Shown here: positions 8,106 through 16,057 of the stretch, piece by piece
Position numbering within the stretch: position 1 is the stretch's first letter
Layout of the letters: every line of letters starts with the position of its first letter
From: Clostridia bacterium
GTDB lineage: Bacteria; Bacillota; Peptococcia; Peptococcales; SKKY01
Direction: 5' to 3'
DNA: 34,697 bases
Assembly: GCA_007123515.1 (NCBI GenBank)
Contig: SKKY01000159.1
Span: forward strand, 1-34,697
The notes under the pieces: model-generated
What the model was told of the DNA's origin: nothing
Databases searched by the model: none
Seen by the model: the letters and a program-made list of their open reading frames with translations, nothing else
Position numbers and translations under genes: made by a program

Positions 8106-8390
8106 GTGCGCGAATACGAAATTATGTATATTCTAAACCCAGCTGAAGAAGGCGTCATTGAAGCTCAAATCGAAAAATTCAATAAAGTTATTGCTGATCA
8201 GGGTGGCGAATTAAAAACCCTAACGAAAATGGGTAATCGCAAACTAGCCTATGAAATTGACAAGAAGAATGATGGTTTTTATGTTCTTGCTCGGTTTATG
8301 GGTGATGAAAAGGTTACAGAAGAACTTACCAGAGTGATGAAGATCTCTGATGATGTAATTCGTAATTTAATTGTAAAAGTAGAAGAATAG
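8106..8390 (+). CDS. rpsF: 30S ribosomal protein S6
   Basis: A 94-residue protein matching S6 throughout: YEIMYILNPAEE at the N-terminus and KMGNRKLAYEIDKKNDGFY in the middle. S6 binds S18 in the central domain of the 30S subunit. The start is GTG, preceded by a strong GGGAGGTGA. The order rpsF-ssb-rpsR is standard in Firmicutes, and the gaps of 18 and 15 bases indicate one operon, possibly fed from the cvpA promoter as well. Confidence 0.98.
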   Translation: MREYEIMYILNPAEEGVIEAQIEKFNKVIADQGGELKTLTKMGNRKLAYEIDKKNDGFYVLARFMGDEKVTEELTRVMKISDDVIRNLIVKVEE

Positions 8391-8408
8391 AATCGGAGGA
8401 TAAAGTCT

Positions 8409-8804
8409 ATGAACAGAGCCGTATTAGTTGGGAGACTGACAAAAGATCCTGAATTACGATACACCCAATCGGGAATTGCTGTAGCAGGCTTTACTGTTGC
8501 AGTGAACCGCAGATTTAGCCGTGAGGGAGAGGCTTCGGCAGATTTTATTCCCGTTACCGTCTGGCAGAAGCCAGCAGAAAATGTCGCAAAGTATTTAAGT
8601 AAAGGCAGCCAGGTTGCAGTAGATGGAAGAATCCAGACATCAAGTTATGAAAACAAAGAAGGTCAGCGTGTTTATAAAACAGAGATTATTGCTGACAATG
8701 TTGAGTTTTTATCACCTAAGGGTAGTACAAAAGGTTCTTCTGAAAATGATAATGATGGAGATTCACACAAGGGTGATTTTTCCAGTGATGAAATACCATT
8801 TTGA
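8409..8804 (+). CDS. ssb: Single-stranded DNA-binding protein
   Basis: A 131-residue SSB. The OB fold (about 1-105) begins MNRAVLVGRLTKDPELRYT and includes VWQKPAENVAKYLSKG. A short flexible linker follows, and the acidic tip ends SSDEIPF, the partner-docking peptide (commonly DDDIPF). It is somewhat short compared with many SSBs because the linker is small. The ribosome-binding site is CGGAGG, and the gene lies between rpsF and rpsR. Confidence 0.98.
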   Translation: MNRAVLVGRLTKDPELRYTQSGIAVAGFTVAVNRRFSREGEASADFIPVTVWQKPAENVAKYLSKGSQVAVDGRIQTSSYENKEGQRVYKTEIIADNVEFLSPKGSTKGSSENDNDGDSHKGDFSSDEIPF

Positions 8805-8819
8805 TGGGAGATGAGATAA

Positions 8820-9053
8820 TTGGTTAGACGCGAACGTGGTGGAAGAAGGAAAAAACGTGTTTGCAGTTTCTGTGCCGATAAAAGAAGTTTGATTGACTAT
8901 AAAGAGTTAAACAAACTGACAAAGTACACTTCTGAAAGAGGTAAGATTTTACCGAGAAGAGTATCAGGAAACTGTGCAAAACACCAAAGAGCCTTAACAA
9001 TCGCAATTAAAAGATCAAGATACATTGGTTTATTGCCATACATGATCGACTAA
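8820..9053 (+). CDS. rpsR: 30S ribosomal protein S18
   Basis: A 77-residue basic protein with the S18 signature (DYKELNKLTKYTSERGKILPRR) and a KRVCSFC pair near the N-terminus that marks the zinc-binding (C+) form. The start is TTG at 8820 with GGGAG at 8806-8810; an ATG at 8811 is out of frame and stops at once. It is the last gene of the rpsF operon, followed by a terminator at 9073. Confidence 0.98.
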   Translation: MVRRERGGRRKKRVCSFCADKRSLIDYKELNKLTKYTSERGKILPRRVSGNCAKHQRALTIAIKRSRYIGLLPYMID

Positions 9054-9072
9054 AAGAATAAAGTATACAAAG

Positions 9073-9105
9073 GACAAGGATACGAAAGTTCCCTTGTCTT
9101 TTTTT
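9073..9105 (+). terminator. Rho-independent terminator after rpsR
   Basis: GACAAGG (9073-9079) pairs with CCTTGTC (9092-9098), followed by seven T residues (9099-9105). The right arm overlaps the -35 box of the next promoter. Confidence 0.8.
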
Positions 9106-9123
9106 GTGTTTTTCCACTATAAT
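9094..9123 (+). promoter_or_regulatory. Promoter for yybS-rplI-dnaB
   Basis: TTGTCT (9094-9099) and a consensus TATAAT (9118-9123) are 18 bases apart. The -35 element is part of the rpsR terminator stem, an economical terminator-promoter overlap. It also rules out translation starts upstream of about 9130 for the next gene. Confidence 0.65.
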
Positions 9124-9159
9124 AGGTGGGTAGACAGACAAGGAGAGAGATTAAAAATA

Positions 9160-10149
9160 ATGACAACAACATTCAAAACCAGGCAAATAACAGAAGGTGC
9201 AATCATGGCTGTCATTACAGCAGTTTTCGCACTGATTGGAACGTTTGTTCCGTTACTAAACACCTTTACTTTTATGGTTATTGCCACACCTATCATCTTT
9301 GTAATTGTAAGAAATAATTTTTCAACCGGCATATTGTCTTCTTTGGTTGCCGCTTTTCTGGTGGGGATCTTTGCCGGACCAATCATTGCTTTGTTTTTTT
9401 ATCTGCAGTTTATGCTTTTGGCACTGGTATATGGCCATCTGATAAAAAAAGAAAGCAGCGTTGCAAAAATACTGTCTGCCGGAACCGTGGTATCGGTAGT
9501 GGGGACGATCATCGTTTTTGCCTTAATTGCTCTTACAGGGCAGTTAAATTTTGCACAACAACAGGAAGTTTTTTATGAAACCATTGACAGAACGATTGAA
9601 CAATATGAAAGAACAGGAATGCTCAGTGACTTAGAAGAACAGGGATTCACTCAAGAAGAAATCAGAGAAATGCTTGATGGGGTGATCCGTTTTATAATAA
9701 ATATAATTCCGGTGCTTATTGTTATTGCAAGTGCGTTAACGGCTATTCTTAACTTTATTTTTGCCAGTATGTTCTTAAGGAAATTTCAATATAAAGTTCC
9801 AAAGTTCCCAAAGTTTTCAGAGTGGAAACTGCCTTGGAACTCGATCTGGGGCTTTTTGGGAGCCTGGATTATTCTGCTTTTAGCCGATGTGCTTAATAAT
9901 AGTATGCTAATGGTTATCAGTCAAAACATTCTGATAGCCTATGGAGCCGCTTTTTTTATTACCGGTATTTCTACGGTTGCCCATATCTTTAAAAATGCAG
10001 AGCTTTCACCACTGTTAAGAATTGCTTTTGTCATTATTGTAGTCTTTATGTTTCAGAGTATAGTTGTAATTACTGCTATTATAGGCTTGTTAGATTTGTT
10101 ATTTGATGTACGAAAAAGAATGATGAAAAGAAAGGAAGAGAAACTATGA
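9160..10149 (+). CDS. DUF2232 / YybS family membrane protein
   Basis: A 329-residue polytopic membrane protein with about eight hydrophobic segments and a soluble central loop (about 140-195). It resembles the YybS/DUF2232 family, distantly related to substrate-binding (S) components of ECF transporters; the substrate is unknown. ATG 9160 follows AGGAGAG (9141-9147) and lies beyond the promoter. Its stop overlaps the rplI start by 4 bases (ATGA), showing coupling. In Bacillus the gdpP gene normally lies between yybS and rplI; it is absent here. Confidence 0.82.
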   Translation: MTTTFKTRQITEGAIMAVITAVFALIGTFVPLLNTFTFMVIATPIIFVIVRNNFSTGILSSLVAAFLVGIFAGPIIALFFYLQFMLLALVYGHLIKKESSVAKILSAGTVVSVVGTIIVFALIALTGQLNFAQQQEVFYETIDRTIEQYERTGMLSDLEEQGFTQEEIREMLDGVIRFIINIIPVLIVIASALTAILNFIFASMFLRKFQYKVPKFPKFSEWKLPWNSIWGFLGAWIILLLADVLNNSMLMVISQNILIAYGAAFFITGISTVAHIFKNAELSPLLRIAFVIIVVFMFQSIVVITAIIGLLDLLFDVRKRMMKRKEEKL

Positions 10150-10595
10150 AGGTAATTTTATTAGAAGATGTGAATAAGATTGGGAAAAAAGGTGAAATTA
10201 AAGAAGTAAAAGACGGATACGCTCATAATTTTCTCTTTCCCAAAAACCTGGCAGCTCCTGCTACAAAGCAGAATCTGGCTAGTGTAGAAAAACAAAAAGA
10301 AGCAAAAAAACAAGAAGAGTTAAAACGCAAAGAAGAAGCGGAAGCGATTGGCAAAAAATTAACAGATAAAGAGTTTGGGTTTAAGGTGAAAGCCGGAGAA
10401 AGAGGAAGGCTATTCGGATCGTTAACCACAAAAGAAATCGCTGCAGAAATTGAAAGACAATATGACATCAAAATGGATAAAAGAAAATTGTCGATAGATG
10501 AGCCGATTAAGGCACTGGGAACCTATAACATAACAGCGAAACTTCATCCTGAAGTAAGCTTTGATTTTAAAATAATAGTTTCTGAACTGGAGTAG
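10146..10595 (+). CDS. rplI: 50S ribosomal protein L9
   Basis: A 149-residue L9. The N-terminal RNA-binding domain (MKVILLEDVNKIGKKGEI, then VKDGYAHNFLFPKNLA) is joined by a long Lys/Glu-rich helix (about 45-75) to the C-terminal domain (GRLFGSLTTKEIA). This dumbbell shape is diagnostic. It overlaps the yybS stop and precedes dnaB by 11 bases, the standard rplI-dnaB order. Confidence 0.98.
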   Translation: MKVILLEDVNKIGKKGEIKEVKDGYAHNFLFPKNLAAPATKQNLASVEKQKEAKKQEELKRKEEAEAIGKKLTDKEFGFKVKAGERGRLFGSLTTKEIAAEIERQYDIKMDKRKLSIDEPIKALGTYNITAKLHPEVSFDFKIIVSELE

Positions 10596-10606
10596 GATGA
10601 AATTTT

Positions 10607-11935
10607 ATGGATCAGGTAAGTTTTGAAAAACGCCAGCCGGCAAACATAGAAGCTGAAGAGGCTATTATTGCAGCTATGATTCTTGATAAACAGGTGATTA
10701 ATCAAGTTGTGCAAAGCCTTAAGGCTGAAGATTTTTACAGAGATCAAAATGGAATATTGTTCGAAACCATTGCCCACTTAAATGATAAAGGCGAAGTGAT
10801 TGAACTTTTAACCATTGCAGAAAATCTAAAAAAACAAAATCTTTTGGAAAAAGCCGGCGGATTACTGGAAATTACCCGAGTCGCCAATGCTGTCTCTACC
10901 ACGCAGGGGGTAGAGCGTTATGCGGAGATTGTTAAAGAAAAGTCGACGCTCAGGCAACTAATCAGAATTAATACACAGCTTCTTAATCGCTGCTATGAAG
11001 AATCAGAGGATGTAGAAAGTATTCTCGATGATGCGGAAAGACAGGTTCTTGAGATTTCCAAAGAACGAGAGTCCTCCGGTCTTGTACAGATTAAGAACGT
11101 GGTCAATGATGTCATCACGAATTTAGAAGAATTATATAACCGAAAAACAGACATTACCGGTATTGCATCCGGGTTTACTGACCTTGATAAAATGACCTCA
11201 GGTTTTCAGCGCTCTGATTTGATCATCGTTGCAGCCAGACCTGGTATGGGGAAAACATCTTTTTGTCTGAACATGGCCCAGAACATAACGACGAAAAGTG
11301 ATTTTTCAGCAGCTATCTTTAGTCTGGAGATGTCCAAAGAACAGCTGACGCAAAGAATTATTTCGTCAGCTGCTAAAATCGACCAGTCAATTCTTAGAAG
11401 CGGAAAAATTCAGGCTGATGACTGGAGCCGTCTGATTGATGTGATCAATCCATTATCGGAAGCAAAGATTTTTATTGATGATACGCCGGCAATTTCAGTG
11501 CGTGAGATAAGAGCAAAAGCCAGAAGGCTTCAGGCAGAAAAGGGTCTTGATATCCTCTTTGTTGATTACATACAACTAATGTCCGGAGGGATAAAGTCAG
11601 AGTCAAGACAACAGGAGATCTCATATATTTCAAGGTCACTAAAAGCCCTTGCCAGAGAGCTAAACATACCGATTATTGCCCTGTCTCAATTATCCAGAGC
11701 TACTGAACAAACTTCGGATAAGCGACCTAGCCTCAGTCACTTGAGAGAATCCGGTGCGCTTGAGCAGGATGCGGATATCGTTATGTTTATTTACAGGGAA
11801 GAATATTATGACCCTGATAGTGAGAAAAAGGCTATTGCAGAAATTATTATTGCCAAACACAGAAATGGGTCGATAGGCAGTGTAGAACTGGCCTTTTTTG
11901 GAGAGTTTACTAAGTTTAGCAATTTATCTAAGTAA
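10607..11935 (+). CDS. dnaB: Replicative DNA helicase
   Basis: A 442-residue hexameric replicative helicase (DnaB, called DnaC in Bacillus). The N-terminal DnaG-interacting domain spans about 1-105 (PANIEAEEAIIAAMILD). The RecA-like C-terminal domain has Walker A AARPGMGKTS (209-218), Walker B ILFVDYIQLM (about 315-325) and the SHLRESGALEQDADIV motif. Its length is normal and no intein is present. It is cotranscribed with rplI, and the next gene is 23 bases downstream. Confidence 0.98.
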   Translation: MDQVSFEKRQPANIEAEEAIIAAMILDKQVINQVVQSLKAEDFYRDQNGILFETIAHLNDKGEVIELLTIAENLKKQNLLEKAGGLLEITRVANAVSTTQGVERYAEIVKEKSTLRQLIRINTQLLNRCYEESEDVESILDDAERQVLEISKERESSGLVQIKNVVNDVITNLEELYNRKTDITGIASGFTDLDKMTSGFQRSDLIIVAARPGMGKTSFCLNMAQNITTKSDFSAAIFSLEMSKEQLTQRIISSAAKIDQSILRSGKIQADDWSRLIDVINPLSEAKIFIDDTPAISVREIRAKARRLQAEKGLDILFVDYIQLMSGGIKSESRQQEISYISRSLKALARELNIPIIALSQLSRATEQTSDKRPSLSHLRESGALEQDADIVMFIYREEYYDPDSEKKAIAEIIIAKHRNGSIGSVELAFFGEFTKFSNLSK

Positions 11936-11958
11936 TTTTAGCGTACAGGAGGCAAAAC

Positions 11959-13365
11959 ATGATTAAGCATAATGCTGATATATTGATTATTGGTGCAGGC
12001 CCGTCAGGAATTTTTACGGCAATTGAGCTGGAGCGCCAAAGACCTGGGTTGCAGATTATCGTTATTGATAAAGGTGTTGAGATCGATAAAAGAAAATGTC
12101 CGGAAAGGACTAAAGGATATTGCGTTAAATGTCCGGTCTGCAGCATTACATCGGGCTGGAGTGGCGCCGGAGCGTTTAGTGACGGAAAGCTGAGTTTGTC
12201 AACGGATGTTGGCGGAAGGATTACCGATTATTTAGGACAGGATATCAGTCAGAAATTAATAGATTATGCGGATACCATATACATGGAATTCGGTGCTAAT
12301 GATATGGTATATGGTCTTAACAGTTCTAAGGTGGAAGACATTGCTTATGAGGCATCTAAACATGATTTGCAGCTAATCTCCTGTCCGGTAAGACATCTTG
12401 GAACTGAGAAAGCCTATACTGTTCTTAAAGCGATGCACGACTACCTGGTGGCAAAAGAAAATATTTCTTTCTGGTCATTAACCAAAGCGGTTGATTTAGT
12501 TGTTGAAGACGGATTAGTGATTGGCGCTAAGGTTAGCAGAGGGCTGAAAGAGTATCTTATTGAAGCTAAAAAAGTTGTTGTCGCTCCGGGACGCGGTGGA
12601 GCCGAATGGCTTAATCAGCAGACAGCAAAGCTAAACATACAGACAGAAAATAATGAGGTTGATGTAGGTGTCCGGGTTGAGGTGCCTAATTCTATCATGG
12701 ATCATTTGACAAAAGACTTATACGAAGCTAAGTTGGTCTATTATTCAGATACGTATGATAACCGGGTCAGAACGTTTTGTATGAATCCTGGTGGCGTGGT
12801 ATCCGGTGAAGGCTATGAAGGAATCTCGGTGGTTAATGGTCACAGTTATTCAGACCCTTCCCTGCGTACCAAAAATACAAATTTTGCGCTGCTGGTTTCA
12901 ACAAAATTTACCAAGCCATTTAACGAACCGATTGAATACGGAAAATATGTTGCCCGGCTTGCAAATATGCTGACGGGTGGTGGCATTATGGTCCAAAGGT
13001 TAGGTGATTTGGTTCGTGGCAGAAGAACCGATTATGCCAGGCTCGAAAAATCAACGACCATTCCAACATTAAAAAGTGCTGTTCCGGGAGATTTAAGCTA
13101 TGTGCTTCCGGCAAGATACTTAACATCCATTGTCGAGTCGCTAAAGGCTTTAGATAAAATAGCGCCTGGCTTATACTCAAGAAATACATTGCTCTATGGT
13201 GTAGAAGTAAAATTTTATTCGTCAAAAGTCACACTAGGCGATAATTTTGAAACAGAGATACAAAACCTATATACTATAGGTGATGGTGCCGGTATTACGA
13301 GGGGACTTATGCAAGCTTCAGTAAATGGGATTGCCGTAGCCAGAGACATAATAAAAAAATTATAA
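11959..13365 (+). CDS. COG2509-type FAD-dependent dehydrogenase
   Basis: A 468-residue flavoprotein. The N-terminal Rossmann motif IIGAGPSGIFTA (10-21) binds FAD. A Cys-rich stretch follows with C47, C55, C58 and C61 just before the signature SGWSGAGAFSDGKLSLS. A C-terminal FAD-contact segment reads LYTIGDGAGITRGLMQASVNG. This matches the uncharacterised FAD-dependent dehydrogenases of COG2509, common in clostridia. The reaction is unknown; the cysteines could hold a metal or act in redox. The ribosome-binding site ACAGGAGG is strong. The neighbours dnaB and purA give no functional hint beyond a conserved chromosomal position. Confidence 0.85.
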   Translation: MIKHNADILIIGAGPSGIFTAIELERQRPGLQIIVIDKGVEIDKRKCPERTKGYCVKCPVCSITSGWSGAGAFSDGKLSLSTDVGGRITDYLGQDISQKLIDYADTIYMEFGANDMVYGLNSSKVEDIAYEASKHDLQLISCPVRHLGTEKAYTVLKAMHDYLVAKENISFWSLTKAVDLVVEDGLVIGAKVSRGLKEYLIEAKKVVVAPGRGGAEWLNQQTAKLNIQTENNEVDVGVRVEVPNSIMDHLTKDLYEAKLVYYSDTYDNRVRTFCMNPGGVVSGEGYEGISVVNGHSYSDPSLRTKNTNFALLVSTKFTKPFNEPIEYGKYVARLANMLTGGGIMVQRLGDLVRGRRTDYARLEKSTTIPTLKSAVPGDLSYVLPARYLTSIVESLKALDKIAPGLYSRNTLLYGVEVKFYSSKVTLGDNFETEIQNLYTIGDGAGITRGLMQASVNGIAVARDIIKKL

Positions 13366-13394
13366 AAAATAAATAATAATAATGAGGTGGTTTA

Positions 13395-14678
13395 ATGTCA
13401 GCAGTTGTTTTGGTAGGTGCCCAATGGGGTGATGAAGGTAAAGGAAAGGTAACAGACTTTTTAGCAGAAAAAGCAGATATGGTCATTCGCTATATGGGCG
13501 GAAATAATGCAGGTCACACGGTTGTTGTAGGAGATAAAACGTATAAGCTACATTTAATTCCTTCCGGAATTTTGTATCCCGGGACAAAGTGCGTAATCGG
13601 TAATGGTCTGGTTATTGATCCGAAAGTCTTAATCCGAGAACTTACTTATTTAAAGGATGAGGGTATCGATACCTCAAACCTTAAAATCAGTGAGCGTGCT
13701 CATGTCATTATGCCTTACCATATCGCTCAGGATGCTATGGAAGAGGAGCTAAGAGGAGCTAACAAGATTGGCACGACCAAAAGTGGTATTGGCCCGGCTT
13801 ATGCTGATAAAGCCTCAAGAATAGGAATTCGGATTGTGGATCTTCTTGATAAAGAAGAATTTGCCATTCGTCTTAAGGAAAATATCGAAAGAAAAAATGA
13901 ACTTTTTACAAAAGTCTATGGCACTGATGGTTTTGACTATGAAGAAATCTTTGAAGAATACCTTGGCTATGCTGAAAGAATAAAAGATATGGTGGCTGAT
14001 ACGTCCGTTCATATTAATGGTTACCTTGATCAGGGCGAGAAGCTTCTTTTTGAGGGGGCTCAGGGCACGTTACTGGATCTTGATTTAGGTACCTACCCTT
14101 ATGTTACGTCATCACATCCGGTTGCTGGAGCGGCTTGTATCGGTGCCGGTGTGGGACCTAATAAAATCAACAAGGTTATTGGTGTGGCTAAGGCCTATAC
14201 AACCCGCGTTGGGGAAGGGCCATTCCCGACGGAGCTCTTAGATGAAATGGGTGAACAGATCCGTAAGAAGGGCAATGAGTTCGGTACAACTACCGGACGT
14301 CCAAGAAGATGCGGATGGCTTGATCTGGTCATGCTTAATTACTCAAAACGTGTCAGCGGGATCAATACTATTGCGTTAACAAAAGTAGATGTTCTTGATG
14401 AGCTCGATGTGATTAAGATTTGTACAGGCTACAAGTATCGTGGTGAAATATTGAAAAATTTCCCGACCAGTCTGAAAGTACTGGCTGAGTGTGAGCCGGA
14501 GCTTATTGAAATGGAAGGCTGGAAACAAGATACGACGGCGATAACTAGCTATGATGAACTGCCGGAGAATGCAAAAAAGTATGTAGAAAAGATAAAAGAG
14601 TTAACCGGTATGGATGTCAGTATTATTGCTGTCGGACCCGGAAGAAATCAGACGATTGTGATTGATGAATTATTCTAA
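13395..14678 (+). CDS. purA: Adenylosuccinate synthetase
   Basis: A 427-residue enzyme making adenylosuccinate from IMP, aspartate and GTP, the first committed step to AMP. The N-terminal VLVGAQWGDEGKGKVTD loop and GNNAGHTVV (catalytic Asp and His) are present, as are TTKSGIGPAY, GTTTGRPRRCGWLD and the guanine-binding TKVDVLDEL. The length is normal. ATG follows GAGGTGG. A strong terminator lies 34 bases downstream, so purA ends the long dnaB unit or is a short unit of its own. Confidence 0.99.
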   Translation: MSAVVLVGAQWGDEGKGKVTDFLAEKADMVIRYMGGNNAGHTVVVGDKTYKLHLIPSGILYPGTKCVIGNGLVIDPKVLIRELTYLKDEGIDTSNLKISERAHVIMPYHIAQDAMEEELRGANKIGTTKSGIGPAYADKASRIGIRIVDLLDKEEFAIRLKENIERKNELFTKVYGTDGFDYEEIFEEYLGYAERIKDMVADTSVHINGYLDQGEKLLFEGAQGTLLDLDLGTYPYVTSSHPVAGAACIGAGVGPNKINKVIGVAKAYTTRVGEGPFPTELLDEMGEQIRKKGNEFGTTTGRPRRCGWLDLVMLNYSKRVSGINTIALTKVDVLDELDVIKICTGYKYRGEILKNFPTSLKVLAECEPELIEMEGWKQDTTAITSYDELPENAKKYVEKIKELTGMDVSIIAVGPGRNQTIVIDELF

Positions 14679-14712
14679 ATAAGCGATGCCGGTCTTAGTA
14701 TCGTTGTTATTG

Positions 14713-14747
14713 GTTGGCGAGGCAGCTTTTGCTTCGCCAACTTTTTT
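14713..14747 (+). terminator. Rho-independent terminator after purA
   Basis: GTTGGCGA (14713-14720) pairs with TCGCCAAC (14734-14741). An inner AGC/GCT pair closes a TTTT loop, and six T residues follow. Confidence 0.9.
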
Positions 14748-14749
14748 AT

Positions 14750-14778
14750 TTGAAGTATTATGATTCGTATTGTAAAAT
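14750..14778 (+). promoter_or_regulatory. Promoter for the ATP-grasp/fem unit
   Basis: TTGAAG (14750-14755), a 17-base spacer and TAAAAT (14773-14778), placed just after the purA terminator. Confidence 0.5.
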
Positions 14779-14809
14779 TAGACAAATATGATTGATGGGT
14801 GGGATTGTT

Positions 14810-16033
14810 TTGGCTGGAAAATTGGATTTTTTACCGGTAATACTTGGGTCAGATGATAATGCATATAGTATGGCAAGATCGTTTCATGAAGAGTATGGTA
14901 TCAAAAGTATTGTTGTTACAAAGGGGCACTTGCTTCCTACGGCGCATAGTCGCATTATAGAGAAAAAAATGGTTGATAATTTTGATCAGCCGGAAAATTT
15001 TGTTACAGGGTTGTTGCAGCTGGTGCCGGAATTAAAAATGCGTGCGGAGCAATTGATTCTTGTTGCCAGTAATGAGAATTATGCAGAGCTTGGAATACGC
15101 AACAGAGAAGCTCTTGAAAAAGACTATATCGTTCCGTTTATCAGCGAAGAGCTGATGGAAAAGGTGGTCTATAAAGAGAATTTTTATGAGCTCTGTGAAG
15201 AATATGGCCTCGACTATCCGGAGACACTGATCTTTAAAAAGGGTATGGATCCGGAGATGGATCTTCCTTTTGATTTCCCTGTTGTGGTCAAGGCTTCTGA
15301 CAGTATGAGCTACTTCAATGCTCAATTTGAGGGGAAAAAGAAAGCCTATATTATTGATAATCGCAATGATTTTGTGGAAGCGATCACTAATATTTACGGA
15401 TCAACGTATAAAGACAATCTGATTATTCAGGATTATATTCCCGGAGATGATACGGTCATGCGCGTATTAAATGCTTATGTGGACAGAAACCATAAGGTTC
15501 GCATGATCTGCCTTGGGCGAATTGTTTTAGAGGATCATACGCCGGTTTTAATAGGCAATTATGTGGGAATTGTATCGGAGTATAATCAGGAGTTGTATGA
15601 TAAGTATGTAAAGTTTTTGGAAGAGGTTAAATATACGGGATATGCAAATATTGACTTAAAGTATGATCGCCGGGATGGTAAAATGAAGATTTTTGAACTG
15701 AACATTCGTCAGGGACGAAGCAGTTTCTTTGTGACCGCCAGCGGTTATAATCTTGCTAAATATTTAATTAATGATCGCATCTATCAAAAGGATCTGCCAA
15801 TAGAATATGGCAATAATGAATATTTATGGCATAGCATACCGCAGGATCTGCTCTTAGAATATACGATGGATCCGGAATTAAAAGAACAGGTTCAAAGGCT
15901 GATAAAAGAAAAGAAAACATCAACAACCTTGTACTATGACAAAGATAAAAGTCTCTTTAGAACGATTAAGCTAAATAATTATTATAAAGATTACTACAAA
16001 AGATATAAAAAATATTTTGTTAAAAAACAATAA
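14810..16033 (+). CDS. ATP-grasp carboxylate-amine ligase, possibly for a peptidoglycan cross-bridge
   Basis: A 407-residue ATP-grasp enzyme. The N-terminal preATP-grasp domain begins with PVILGSDDNAYSMARSFHEEYG. ATP-grasp segments include FPVVVKASDSMSYF, the acidic LIIQDYIPGDD, and the metal-binding FELNIRQGRSSFF. This pattern resembles ligases that join a carboxylate to an amine, including the D-aspartate ligase (Asl) of enterococci that builds the cell-wall cross-bridge. The Asl comparison is from memory of the family and is inference. TTG 14810 is preferred because GGGTGGGA (14797-14804) precedes it at the right distance; ATG 14795 and TTG 14792 have no such site. The FemAB-type gene follows by 24 bases, strengthening a wall-building role. 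Confidence 0.75.
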   Translation: MAGKLDFLPVILGSDDNAYSMARSFHEEYGIKSIVVTKGHLLPTAHSRIIEKKMVDNFDQPENFVTGLLQLVPELKMRAEQLILVASNENYAELGIRNREALEKDYIVPFISEELMEKVVYKENFYELCEEYGLDYPETLIFKKGMDPEMDLPFDFPVVVKASDSMSYFNAQFEGKKKAYIIDNRNDFVEAITNIYGSTYKDNLIIQDYIPGDDTVMRVLNAYVDRNHKVRMICLGRIVLEDHTPVLIGNYVGIVSEYNQELYDKYVKFLEEVKYTGYANIDLKYDRRDGKMKIFELNIRQGRSSFFVTASGYNLAKYLINDRIYQKDLPIEYGNNEYLWHSIPQDLLLEYTMDPELKEQVQRLIKEKKTSTTLYYDKDKSLFRTIKLNNYYKDYYKRYKKYFVKKQ

Positions 16034-16057
16034 CAGACATATAAGGAGATGTATCCG

